Assembly: GCF_018603905.1 (NCBI RefSeq) | Contig: NZ_JAHFZZ010000026.1 | Span: 98,637-162,636, forward strand | Direction of reading: 5' to 3' | From: Nonomuraea sp. NEAU-A123 | Lineage (GTDB): Bacteria; Actinomycetota; Actinomycetes; Streptosporangiales; Streptosporangiaceae | DNA length: 64,000 nucleotides | Shown here: positions 35,762-44,106 of the stretch, piece after piece | How the letters are laid out: every line of letters begins with the position of its first letter | Numbering within the stretch: position 1 is the stretch's first letter | Notes under the pieces: generated by a model | What the model saw: only the letters and a program-made list of their open reading frames with translations | Database searches by the model: none | Told to the model about the DNA's origin: nothing | Made by a program: the position numbers and the translations under genes

Positions 35762-35895
35762 GGCATGTCTCCTCGCGTTGCGGGCCCCCGTGCGCCCGGT
35801 AGAGAGAGGCTTCCATGGTCGAACTCACTTTCGAGCTATCCCGTCGGTAAGAGCTGCCTTCCCACGCGTCGGGGATCCGCGGCGGCGTGCGGCGT

Positions 35896-35939
35896 TTGAC
35901 ACCCTTATGGCTAACCGCTATCTATTGGCTAACCGTTAG
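35896..35939 (+). promoter_or_regulatory. Consensus promoter overlapped by TGGCTAACCG direct repeats
   Basis: TTGACA (35896-35901), a 17-base spacer and TATCTA (35919-35924) make a near-consensus sigma-70 promoter. TGGCTAACCG occurs at 35908-35917 and again at 35926-35935, an 18-base period; the second merges into CTAACCGTTAG, a near palindrome. The repeats cover the spacer and the start region, as expected for a repressor (TetR or MarR type). The promoter points to the membrane protein gene at 36044. Confidence 0.6.
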
Positions 35940-36043
35940 AGGGTGGGTGCATGCTCACCAATGAGCCGTCTCGCACGAGCGTTTGCCGACGGGCGCCCGG
36001 CTGCCGACTACATCGATGCGATCTGCCGGAAAGGGGGCATGAA

Positions 36044-37192
36044 GTGGCATTTGCCGCCGCCGGTGTTCGGCGATTCATGGTGGACACGGGGGAGCCCCGC
36101 GGATGGGTGTCCCCCAGGACAGACCTGGTGATGGCGCTGCTCGGCATCTGGTTCGGGGTCGGACTGATGATCGACGCGTGGGCGCACAGCAACCTGGCGA
36201 AGCTGGAGACGTTCTTCACGCCGTGGCACGCGGTGTTCTATTCCGGTTTCGCCGTGGTCTCCGGCTGGATCATCTGGCAGGTGTGGCGCAACGTGCGCGC
36301 CGGGCGGCAGGGGCCGGCGGCCGTCCCCACCGGTTATCTCGCCGGGCTGGTGGCGATTCCCGCGTTCGCCGCCTTCGGACTCGCCGACATGATGTGGCAC
36401 ACCATCCTCGGCATCGAGACGACCATCAACATCTTTTTCAGCCCGTCACACCTCGGCCTCGTCGTGACGATGATGCTCATCATCACCACACCGCTGCGCT
36501 CGGCGTGGAACGCCCCCGACGTCGCCGCCCGGCCGTCGCTCGGCCGCCTGCTGCCCGCGCTGATCGGGCTCGCGTTCGCCACCACGCTGGTGTCGCTGTT
36601 CCTGTCGTACGGCGACGCCATGCAGTACCGCCCCGCGGGCATTGTCCAGGCGTTCTCCATGCTGCGGGACTCGGGTGCCGGGCAGCGGGGAGCCGGCCCC
36701 GGACCGGTGGGCCCGGGCGCCGACCGGGTGGCCGTCGCGATGGTCGTCACCAACGTCATCATGCTCAGCCCCGTGCTGTTCCTGGTGCGCCGCTGGCTGC
36801 TGCCGTTCGGCTCGGTGACCGTCATGTACACGATCATGGTGCTCATGCCGGGTGCCCAGACGGGGTTCCGCAACGTGCCGATCCTGTTGTCGTTCGTGGC
36901 CGCCGGGTTCGTGAGCGACCTGCTGATCCGCCGGCTGCGACCGTCGGGCGAGCGGCGCGCCGCCTACTGGGCCTTCGCCGGGCTGTCGGCCTTCGCCACC
37001 TGGTCGCTGTACCTCGGGGTCGCCTCGGTCGCGGGGGGCGGCCTGCCCGCCGTGCCGGAGCTGTGGACCGGCGCGCCGGTCGTCGCCGGGCTGATCGGGC
37101 TGGCGCTCGGGGTGCTGCTCCTGCCCAACGCGGTCATCGCCGAGCCGGTTCCGCCCAGCGCGGCCGGCCGTCCGGGCCCTCACGGACGCTGA
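36044..37192 (+). CDS. Multi-pass membrane protein of unknown function
   Basis: A 382-residue protein with about nine to ten hydrophobic helices spread along its length. Conserved-looking histidines sit at helix ends (AWAHSNLAKLETFFTPWHAVFYSG, ADMMWHTILG, FFSPSHLGL), a pattern that could bind metal or haem, but I do not recognise the family. The GTG at 36044 is chosen because AAGGGGG lies six bases upstream; an ATG at 36077 is the alternative and lacks a ribosome site. Likely controlled by the repeat-covered promoter at 35896. Confidence 0.65.
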   Translation: MAFAAAGVRRFMVDTGEPRGWVSPRTDLVMALLGIWFGVGLMIDAWAHSNLAKLETFFTPWHAVFYSGFAVVSGWIIWQVWRNVRAGRQGPAAVPTGYLAGLVAIPAFAAFGLADMMWHTILGIETTINIFFSPSHLGLVVTMMLIITTPLRSAWNAPDVAARPSLGRLLPALIGLAFATTLVSLFLSYGDAMQYRPAGIVQAFSMLRDSGAGQRGAGPGPVGPGADRVAVAMVVTNVIMLSPVLFLVRRWLLPFGSVTVMYTIMVLMPGAQTGFRNVPILLSFVAAGFVSDLLIRRLRPSGERRAAYWAFAGLSAFATWSLYLGVASVAGGGLPAVPELWTGAPVVAGLIGLALGVLLLPNAVIAEPVPPSAAGRPGPHGR

Positions 37193-37201
37193 ACGTGCCG
37201 A

Positions 37202-37232
37202 TGCGCCTCCTGGTGCTGGGTCAGGAGGCGCA
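37202..37232. terminator. Hairpin terminator
   Basis: TGCGCCTCCTG (37202-37212) pairs perfectly with CAGGAGGCGCA (37222-37232) around a nine-base loop, followed by CGTTTC. It lies ten bases after the membrane-protein stop and before the convergent FrlB-like gene (ends 37389). No gene is seen in 37233-37388. Confidence 0.75.
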
Positions 37233-37388
37233 CGTTTCGGCGGCCCGCCCTGTGCGGGTTCAGCGGGCGTATTCCTGGAGGCCCTCAGCCATGTGCGGTG
37301 GGTGGGGCCGGCCCATGCTTGCCGTACTAGAAGATCGCCTTTCGCATGAAACGGATAGCCGCGCTGAGACAGCCCCACCCCGATGGGA

Positions 37389-38390
37389 TCAGTAATCCAC
37401 CTGGAACATGTAGTTGCGCTTGTCCAGGTCGTGGCCGCGCACGGCCTCGTAGTGGCGGGCCAGCCGGTCCATGAGCACGGCGATCGCCAGCGCGGACACC
37501 TCGCCGCGCAGCGCCTTCGGGATGCCGGGCAGCGTGAGGTCCGCCGTGTCGATGTGGAAGGTCTTCTTGGTCGCATACGTGTCGAGGAAGCGCTTCGCCC
37601 GTTCGGCCATGGCCCGCGACGGGTCCTCGCCGAGCAGGTTGATCACTGCCACGTCGTCATTGATCACCTCGAACGCGCCCTGGAAGAACTCGCCCGAGTT
37701 GAAGCCCGCCGCGTGCTTCCACTGCATCTCCTGCAGGAAGCACATGGCCAGTCCGTAAGCCCAGCCATAGCTGGGGCCCGAGCCGAGCACATAGGTGATC
37801 GGCTCGTCCTTCAGCGCCTCGGCGATGACCCGCGCCCGCTCCTCACCCTCGTGCGCGGTGGCGACCATGGCGTCCGGGAGCGCGTCGAGGGCCTGGTCGA
37901 GCAGCGCCCAGTCGCGTTCCACCCCTGACCTGCGCAGCAGGGCATAAGCCGCCAACTGCATGAACAGGTCGCTCTTGCCGGTGAAGGCCACGTCGGCCGC
38001 CTCGGCGAGCGGGCCGCCCTCCTTGGTCACCACGGCCACGGTCGCGCCGGTGCTCTTGGCGTACCGCGCGGCGGCGACGGTCTCCTTGGTCTTGCCGGTG
38101 TACGAGGCGAGGAAGACAAGGGAGCCGTCGCCCAGGCGCCGCGGACGGCCGGTGTTGAGCTCGTCGCTCTGCAGCTTGTAGACGGGCCAGGTGCCTTCGT
38201 TCTCGAGCAGGTAGTGGCCCGGGTAGGCGGCGATGAGCGAGCCGCCGGCGCCCACGAAGAACACGTTGCGCAGGCCCCTGTCGATGGCGCCCGAGACGAG
38301 CTCGTCCAGCCGGGCGCGCTGGTCGAGCGTCTCGCGGGTCTTCTCGGCCAGGTCGGACTCGATCGGTTTGAGCGGCAGCAGGTCGGTCAC
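37389..38390 (-). CDS. SIS-domain fructosamine-6-phosphate deglycase (FrlB-like)
   Basis: A 333-residue protein with two SIS sugar-isomerase domains (GAGGS at 47-51; SGPSYGWAYG near 204-213). It tracks E. coli FrlB closely late in the chain: NSGEFFQGAFEVI, INLLGEDPSRAMAERAKRF and a C-terminal DLDKRNY. FrlB splits fructoselysine 6-phosphate into lysine and glucose 6-phosphate. E234 is kept, while the SGEFRHG histidine of FrlB is Gln here. The same operators as the FrlD-like operon precede it, so it should supply the second step for that kinase. Confidence 0.8.
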   Translation of the reverse strand: MTDLLPLKPIESDLAEKTRETLDQRARLDELVSGAIDRGLRNVFFVGAGGSLIAAYPGHYLLENEGTWPVYKLQSDELNTGRPRRLGDGSLVFLASYTGKTKETVAAARYAKSTGATVAVVTKEGGPLAEAADVAFTGKSDLFMQLAAYALLRRSGVERDWALLDQALDALPDAMVATAHEGEERARVIAEALKDEPITYVLGSGPSYGWAYGLAMCFLQEMQWKHAAGFNSGEFFQGAFEVINDDVAVINLLGEDPSRAMAERAKRFLDTYATKKTFHIDTADLTLPGIPKALRGEVSALAIAVLMDRLARHYEAVRGHDLDKRNYMFQVDY

Positions 38391-38410
38391 GGATGTCTCC
38401 CCAGTCCTTT

Positions 38411-38447
38411 TGAGAACGTTCTCAGTCGTGCGTTGATAACGTTCTCA
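38411..38447. promoter_or_regulatory. Pair of LacI-type operators before the FrlB-like gene
   Basis: TGAGAACGTTCTCA (38411-38424) is identical to the perfect palindrome at 30845. TGATAACGTTCTCA (38434-38447) differs by one base. The 23-base spacing resembles the 24-base spacing of the pair at 30821. They lie 20-57 bases before the deglycase start. Confidence 0.82.
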
Positions 38448-38640
38448 CTCAGACGGAGAATGCGTCAAGAGGTTGCCCAGTCGGTCGAGAGTCGCGGCGG
38501 CCGGCCTCATCGGCACGGCCATCGAGTTTCGCTGTGCCTGCTCGCCCTTCCGGAGATGGGGGAGCAAGCTCTCTAGGCTTGTCACCCGGAGCGCCCCTCC
38601 AGCCGGTAGTACCTCGTGAGGCGGTACCGAGCTGGAGGAC

Positions 38641-39141
38641 ATGATGGCGGATGGGTTCGCCGAGTATGTCGGGCAACGACATGAGCGGTTGTGCCGTACG
38701 GCGTACCTGCTGACCAGGGACTGGGCGACAGCCGAGGACCTGGTGCAGACCGCGCTGGTCAAAGCGTGGGCGGTGTGGCGCAGGATCGAGGCCGACCCCG
38801 ACCGGTACGTGTACCGGATCCTCGTCAACACGCACGCCTCGTGGTGGCGGCGGCGCTGGCGGAACGAGGTGCCGACCGACGTGCTGCCCGAGGGCCCGAT
38901 CGAGCCGGACTTCGAGACGAGTGTCGCGGAACGCTCGGCCCTCTGGGTGGCGGTCGGCGACCTGCCGCCCCGGCAACGCGCGGCCCTCGTCCTGCGTTAC
39001 TTCGACGATCTGACCCCGCAGCAGGTGGCCGACGCGCTCGGCTGTTCGGTCGGCAGCGTGAAAAAGCAGCTCAGCAGGGCGCTGGCACGGCTGCGCGTGG
39101 ATCCCGCCCTGCACGACCTGAAGATGGAGGCGCTTCAATGA
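38641..39141 (+). CDS. ECF sigma factor, SigE family
   Basis: A 166-residue sigma-70-family ECF factor. Region 2 reads RLCRTAYLLTRDWATAEDLVQTALVKAWAVW near residues 17-47 and region 4 has LPPRQRAALVLRYFDDLTPQQVADALGCSVGSVKKQLSRAL near residues 108-148. This is the short SigE family common in actinobacteria. ATG at 38641 or 38644. It overlaps the next gene by four bases, which is typically where the membrane partner lies. Confidence 0.9.
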   Translation: MMADGFAEYVGQRHERLCRTAYLLTRDWATAEDLVQTALVKAWAVWRRIEADPDRYVYRILVNTHASWWRRRWRNEVPTDVLPEGPIEPDFETSVAERSALWVAVGDLPPRQRAALVLRYFDDLTPQQVADALGCSVGSVKKQLSRALARLRVDPALHDLKMEALQ

Positions 39142-39893
39142 CCCGGTACACCGAGGACGACCTGCGGGTGGCGTTCACCGAGCACAGCGCCCGCGACCAC
39201 GGGCGGGCGCCCCTGGTGAGCGAGATCAGGCGGCGGGGAGCCAGGACACGGCTGCGCAGGCGGGTGACGGCGGGCGCGGCGCTGGCGGGGGCCACCGCGG
39301 TGGTCGTGACCCTGACGGGGGCCACCGCGGCGGTCGGGACTCTGGCCGGCCGCGTGGTGCCGTGGCTCGGCGATCCGACGGCGGGCTCCACGTCACACGT
39401 CCTGACAGCGCCCGGACTCCCGCGGACCGTGACGAGCCCGCAGGGGCCGCTGTCGTTGCTCGTCGGCCAGACCTACCAGGCCGTGGGGGAGAGGGTGCGG
39501 GTCACGTTCCGGCCGACCAGCGTCTACACCGGCTTCGCGATCAAGTGCGCTGATCCGAAGGTGTGGCTGCTGGTGCGGGATGCGCGGGCCACCTGGAGCA
39601 ATTTCGGCCGCTGCGGCGTACGAGGGAGCGGCCTCGACCTCCAGCACAACGAGACGTCCGTGACACCGGACTGGCTGCGGACACCGCAGACCTTGGAGAT
39701 CTGGGTCTTCCCCGCCGACACGCCGATCACCGGCTCGCCCAGTTGCACCCTCGCCGACCGGCGGGAGGGGAGGTGCGATCGACCGTGGGATCGCGAGGCG
39801 GTCCCCAAGATGCCGGAACGGCTGGCGGCCGAGCTCGGCCCTCAGCAGGGCAGCACCTGGACGGTAGGGATCTATGACAAGGCCGGCTCATGA
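39138..39893 (+). CDS. Membrane-anchored partner of the ECF sigma factor, probable
   Basis: A 251-residue protein with an Arg-rich cytoplasmic N-terminus of about 45 residues, one membrane helix (about 46-70) and an extracytoplasmic domain with four cysteines (IKCADP, GRCGVRG, PSCTLADRREGRCD) that may form disulfides. Position and topology fit an anti-sigma-like or sensor protein, though no zinc anti-sigma HxxxCxxC motif is seen. The ATG overlaps the sigma stop (ATGA). Function inferred from coupling only. Confidence 0.68.
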   Translation: MTRYTEDDLRVAFTEHSARDHGRAPLVSEIRRRGARTRLRRRVTAGAALAGATAVVVTLTGATAAVGTLAGRVVPWLGDPTAGSTSHVLTAPGLPRTVTSPQGPLSLLVGQTYQAVGERVRVTFRPTSVYTGFAIKCADPKVWLLVRDARATWSNFGRCGVRGSGLDLQHNETSVTPDWLRTPQTLEIWVFPADTPITGSPSCTLADRREGRCDRPWDREAVPKMPERLAAELGPQQGSTWTVGIYDKAGS

Positions 39894-39930
39894 CCCGCGT
39901 CCTGGCCGTCGTGCTGCGCCACCGTACCCG

Positions 39931-40767
39931 TTAGTCCAGCCAGATCCGGGCGAGGCGGCGGCGGGCGCGCGGGTCCTCGGTGAACGCGGTACGGCCGTGC
40001 AGGACCACGTCATTGTTGACGAGCAGGAGATCGCCCGGCCGTAACAAGAGGCGCAGCACCATGTCCTGATCGGCGAGGACCTCGTCGAAAGCATCCAGGG
40101 CGGCCACAGCGCTGGGCGACAGTGGTTTCTGGGCGGCTTCCTGACCGCGTTCGATCCAGTAGCGGTTGTATTGCACGCGGACCCGGCCCGCGTGCCGCCT
40201 GAAGACCGGATAGACGCGGTCGAAGTCGGAGACCGTGCCCGCGCCGAAGCGGAAGTCCTCGTACAGCTCCGGCAGCAGGTCGGGACGCTCGTCCAGCAGC
40301 CGGTCGTGTACGGCGTGGCCACTCACCAGCAGCGATTCTCCACCGCGAACGGCCGCGCGGAGGCAGAGCAGGCCGACCAGATGCGGCGGGCCGGGCGGGC
40401 CGCCCCGGTCGGTGTGGAAGGCGAGCCCCTGGTTGTCCATGCCTCTGCGCGGCTGGTTCGCGCCGGTGGTGACCAGGCCGGTCTTCTGGGCGCGTTGCGT
40501 ACCGATGAGCGAGCCGAACGTGTAGCACAGCAGGTCGATCTGCTCCTCGGACCAGCCCTCGACCGGCCACCCCCGGATCACCACCAGACCGGGGCCCTCT
40601 TCGAGGGCGGCCTTGGCCCTCTTGGCCAGCAGCGTCAGCGCCGGGATGTGGAACTCCGGTTGCGCTCCGGTGAGTGGTTGGTCGATGGGGTGCAGCCAGT
40701 CCCGTTCGCGCAGGGTGGACCTGGTCCATGCCGCCGGGCCGCCTATCGGTGTCGCGTTGATCGGCAT
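39931..40767 (-). CDS. TauD/TfdA-family Fe(II)/2-oxoglutarate dioxygenase
   Basis: A 278-residue dioxygenase. The iron triad is H118-x-D120 (FHTDRGG) and H257 (VVLHGRTAF); R274 in the C-terminal RRRLARIWLD should bind 2-oxoglutarate. Family members hydroxylate small acids or amino-acid-derived compounds, as in clavaminate synthase-like enzymes. It stands alone here with no biosynthetic neighbours, so no substrate can be named. ATG at 40767. Confidence 0.87.
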   Translation of the reverse strand: MPINATPIGGPAAWTRSTLRERDWLHPIDQPLTGAQPEFHIPALTLLAKRAKAALEEGPGLVVIRGWPVEGWSEEQIDLLCYTFGSLIGTQRAQKTGLVTTGANQPRRGMDNQGLAFHTDRGGPPGPPHLVGLLCLRAAVRGGESLLVSGHAVHDRLLDERPDLLPELYEDFRFGAGTVSDFDRVYPVFRRHAGRVRVQYNRYWIERGQEAAQKPLSPSAVAALDAFDEVLADQDMVLRLLLRPGDLLLVNNDVVLHGRTAFTEDPRARRRLARIWLD

Positions 40768-40840
40768 CGTGGTCTCCTGATGATCGTGCCACCTGTACTA
40801 CGGCGTACCCGGCTCACCGGTGGCCCCGCACTGAAGCCTT

Positions 40841-41317
40841 TCACCCGGTCTCATGCGGCTTACGGGCGGTGAATCGAAATGATCTCCTCGGCGGAGCCGC
40901 CCGCTCGATCCGGACCTCCGTAAAGTCGGCCCTGCTCAGACGTCCGTCGAACGTGTCCGGATCGACCACCACCATGGTGTCGCCCACATGAAGCAGCCGA
41001 ACACCAAGGGACATCCCGCTGTCGCTGCCCGCGAAGACGCCCCCGGGCCGCAAGACCCGGCAGGCCTCGGCGAAGAGCCGGTCCTGCAGCTCGGCGGACG
41101 GAATGTGGTGCAGCATCGTGAAGCACACGACGGCGCTGAACGAGTCGTCGCCGAACGGCATCGCCGAGCCGTCCCCCTGAACGATGGTCGCCCGGCCGCC
41201 CAGCGTGCGTTCCAGATCCTCGGCGAGTCGCGGATCGAGCTCGAGGGCTGTGAGCTTCGGAACGAGGCCGACCAGTGCCCGGGTGGTCGGCCCGTACCCC
41301 GGCCCGATCTCGAGCAC
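40841..41317 (-). CDS. Class I SAM methyltransferase, apparently 5'-truncated
   Basis: The readable protein of 158 residues starts almost on methyltransferase motif I (LEIGPGYGPTTRAL, residues 2-15) and continues through VQGDGSAMPFGDDSFSAVV and VLRPGGVF. Complete members usually have 30-60 residues before motif I; here the frame is open only back to the stop of the acetyltransferase gene 27 bases upstream. The GTG at 41317 is the only plausible start. Either the gene lost its 5' end or it is a very short member. Activity doubtful. Confidence 0.6.
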   Translation of the reverse strand: MLEIGPGYGPTTRALVGLVPKLTALELDPRLAEDLERTLGGRATIVQGDGSAMPFGDDSFSAVVCFTMLHHIPSAELQDRLFAEACRVLRPGGVFAGSDSGMSLGVRLLHVGDTMVVVDPDTFDGRLSRADFTEVRIERAAPPRRSFRFTARKPHETG

Positions 41318-41344
41318 ATCGATATCGCGTTTCCGACAGACCCC

Positions 41345-41815
41345 TCAGCCGATGCGCCAGGAAGGCGCCCGCACGGGGTCGAAGATGAGCGCCTTCTCGT
41401 AGCAGCGGGTCAACGGCTGGTCCGTGTACCTCCCGTAGGGCTCGACACGCACGAATCCGCTGCTTTCGTACAGAGCGATCGCCTCTGGCTGCCTGACACC
41501 CGTCGCCAAGCGCACGGTCTGGTACCCCATGCTCTGGGCCAGGTCCTCCAGCGCCGTCAAGAGCATCCGGGCGATGCCCCGCCCACGGAATGCGGGCGCG
41601 ACGTACATGCGCTTGAGCTCACCCGTGTCCGGACCCGCCGGCTGGATGGCGCCACACCCGGCGGCCCGGGCTCCGGCATAGGCGACGAGATAGCGAGCCT
41701 CCGCCTGAACAACAGACCGTCCCTCGGCTCCGTACCGGCTCACCAGCTCGGCGAACGCCGCATCGAGCAGCCCGCCCAGGTCGGCATCGGCAACGGTCCG
41801 TTCCTCGATCAGCAT
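41345..41815 (-). CDS. GNAT-family N-acetyltransferase
   Basis: A 156-residue acetyltransferase with the acetyl-CoA loop AFRGRGIARMLL near residues 74-85 preceded by ELKRMYVAP, and the late AIALYESSGFVRVEPYG block. Substrate unknown. The ATG at 41815 starts the fold directly. It lies directly upstream of the truncated methyltransferase on the same strand and may have replaced its 5' end. Confidence 0.87.
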   Translation of the reverse strand: MLIEERTVADADLGGLLDAAFAELVSRYGAEGRSVVQAEARYLVAYAGARAAGCGAIQPAGPDTGELKRMYVAPAFRGRGIARMLLTALEDLAQSMGYQTVRLATGVRQPEAIALYESSGFVRVEPYGRYTDQPLTRCYEKALIFDPVRAPSWRIG

Positions 41816-42100
41816 GCAGACATGTTATGAGCTGACTAATCCACCACCAATCGGTAGACAAGCAACAACCACGCCCGGCAGGGTCGCAGCCGCCGGCCCG
41901 ATCGCGCAGCAAAACTCCCAGCTCACAGTACGAAACCGCGTTCCCGAGCAGGACAGGCTGACCAACGAGGCGCTGCGAAGAATGCGCAATTCAGTTCCTT
42001 GGGCCCACTGTTGGCATCCTTCACCGTCTGGGACGGGAGCCCGAGCAAGCGCTGGGGCCGGTGGAGTCGACTTCGACCTAGGCGATTGCCGGCCCGAAAC

Positions 42101-43525
42101 TCAGCGGATGAAGCAGACGGGAAGGTTGCCCGTGATGGGGTCCTCGCCGTAGTCGGACCAGTCCGCGTCGCCCGCGAACCGAGTCCATTCCGCCCTACTG
42201 ATGGTCTCCCGGCCAGGCATGCTCCCGCACAGGGTTTCCACCGGATCCGCGACGATCTCCCGCAGATCGGCGAGGTTCCACACGGACAACCCCCTGTCGG
42301 GGCTGGTCATCAGGGCGACTCGGCCATCAGCGCCTAGCGCCACGCTGTTGATCTCATGCGTGTATCCCTTCAAGTTGGCCAGCCGGACAGGGCGGGCCGG
42401 ATCGGAAAGGTTCCACAGGAAACCCGTGCCACTGCCACCAGCCATGAGGGCGGTCTTGCCGTCCGGAGTCAAGGCCACGTCGTACATGTCCGTTGGGGGC
42501 AGGGCCAGCATGGCGGTGTGAGCCGGATGCGTCCGGTCGTCGAGTCTCCAGACATCAGCCTGGTTCGGGTTCGCAACGACGATCGTACGCCCGTCCGCGC
42601 TCATGGCCGTCGCCTCGGCGAAGCCGGCTGGAAGCGATAGATCGGCCCGTTTGACCGGCCGCACGGGGTCAGCCAGGTCCCAGACGATCACCGAATAGTC
42701 CTCGCCGCTGGTGACGGCGGTCCGGCCATCGGCGCTCAGCGTCACGTCTCGTACGTAAGAACGGTGGGCTTTGGTGATCGACAGGCGCACCGGATGAGAG
42801 GGGTTGGCCAGGTCCCACACGATGATGTTGCCGCTGAAATCGGCCGTCATGGCGATACGCGCGTCACGCGTCAATGCCACAGCCCGCACACTGTTCGCGA
42901 AATCGTCTTTCGGCTCACCCGGCAGAGTGGCGAGCCGGGCCGGATGCGCCGGGTCCGTCAGATCCCACACGATCGTGGTGCCATCGTCGCCGCCGATCAA
43001 CGCGGTGCGGCCGTCGAATGACAACACCAGTGCGCTGACGTCTTTCTTGTTTCCCGTCAGGACGGCGAGCCGATCGGCTTTGTCGGTGAATGCGATCTCG
43101 GGATCAAGCCAGGTCCTGAGGTCCCACACGCCCACCCCATCGGCGTCCCCGGTGAGAGCGATCCGCCCGTCGCCGCTGAGAGCCACCCCATCGACGCCGC
43201 TACTGGCGAGCGAGTAGACGTCCGTACGACGCCACATGACGAGAGTGTCTATCAACCCCGCCCGGGTCTGCTCATCCGCGTGGATTTTGACCGCGGCCAA
43301 TCCGAGATCCCGTGCTTTGGCCGGGTCGTCATCGCGGAGTTCCGCGGCATGCAGCGCGAGCCTGCGGGCCACCGCAACACGCTCCTGCGCCGATGCCCTC
43401 TCCTGCTCGCGCCACACCACCGACCCCATGACCACCAGGCAGACGACCAGCGAGGCGGCGAGCACGACAGGGAGCATTCTCCCGAGCGGTAAGCCGCATC
43501 CCTGCGCTTCGGCCGTGTCGTTCAA
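42101..43525 (-). CDS. Membrane-anchored WD40-repeat protein
   Basis: A 474-residue protein with one membrane helix (about residues 16-38), a short coiled segment rich in Arg/Ala/Glu (about 40-90) and then about seven WD40 blades, each with a variant of ALSxDGRxAxT...IVWDL. The C-terminal tail (VETLCGSMPGRETISRAEWTRFAG) is the tail seen on the WD40 halves of large actinobacterial STAND/AAA regulators. Here the NTPase half is absent and replaced by a membrane anchor. The blades are probably cytoplasmic and bind protein partners. Confidence 0.82.
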   Translation of the reverse strand: MNDTAEAQGCGLPLGRMLPVVLAASLVVCLVVMGSVVWREQERASAQERVAVARRLALHAAELRDDDPAKARDLGLAAVKIHADEQTRAGLIDTLVMWRRTDVYSLASSGVDGVALSGDGRIALTGDADGVGVWDLRTWLDPEIAFTDKADRLAVLTGNKKDVSALVLSFDGRTALIGGDDGTTIVWDLTDPAHPARLATLPGEPKDDFANSVRAVALTRDARIAMTADFSGNIIVWDLANPSHPVRLSITKAHRSYVRDVTLSADGRTAVTSGEDYSVIVWDLADPVRPVKRADLSLPAGFAEATAMSADGRTIVVANPNQADVWRLDDRTHPAHTAMLALPPTDMYDVALTPDGKTALMAGGSGTGFLWNLSDPARPVRLANLKGYTHEINSVALGADGRVALMTSPDRGLSVWNLADLREIVADPVETLCGSMPGRETISRAEWTRFAGDADWSDYGEDPITGNLPVCFIR

Positions 43526-44106
43526 CGTCTCTCCTTCAGAACCTCGGCAGGCCGTGAGACACGTCGGCTCGGACGGTCGGTGAACTTCTTCGAGTCAGAG
43601 TGGCAGGTACTTCGTGCTGTAAACGTACGTATAGCTTGCCCCACACACAGGACCACCCCCGATGCTCGAAGTGACTCTCTCACGTCAACGGCCTACTGCG
43701 CCATATTGAAAAATTGAAGTTGGTTGATACAGGAGAGGTCTCGGGCATCGAGCGACTTAGCTTAAGCGAATGAACTGTGGGCGAGAGGCGGGCAATCGCT
43801 GATATGGATCGAATTATTGGGGATATTCGCGCCGTCGAGGCGTAAGCATCAACCCATCGAAGAAGCACAAAGATACGGGCGGTTGAGACAGGCCGTAGCA
43901 GGCTCTTAGGCGACAGTTGTCAGTTAAGAGAGGCCTGCGACCTGGACAGCCTCGGGCGCCGAGTCCTTCTTGGCGAAGTGACTTCCGCCCACATCACCGC
44001 CAACGCCGCCCCTGAAACCCGACGCCGCAGGCCGCAGCCAGGTCCGTTGGATTTTCGGCGGGTACTGCCGGCCCTCAATAGCCGAGGCTCGGTCGGGCGG
44101 CCCGCA
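43526..44106. other. 581-base spacer with a low-GC core and coding-like remnants
   Basis: No intact gene is seen. The core at about 43680-43870 is clearly less GC-rich than its surroundings. On the plus strand, one frame gives two short runs separated by a stop: LRHIEKLKLVDTGEVSGIER ending at 43770, and GERRAIADMDRIIGDIRAVEA ending at 43846. They read like protein but belong to no family I can name. Probably a degraded imported gene. Confidence 0.4.

Noticed and set aside
43780..43850. A type I restriction specificity subunit fragment
   Set aside because: The likeness rests on about seven residues and there are no hsdM or hsdR genes nearby.
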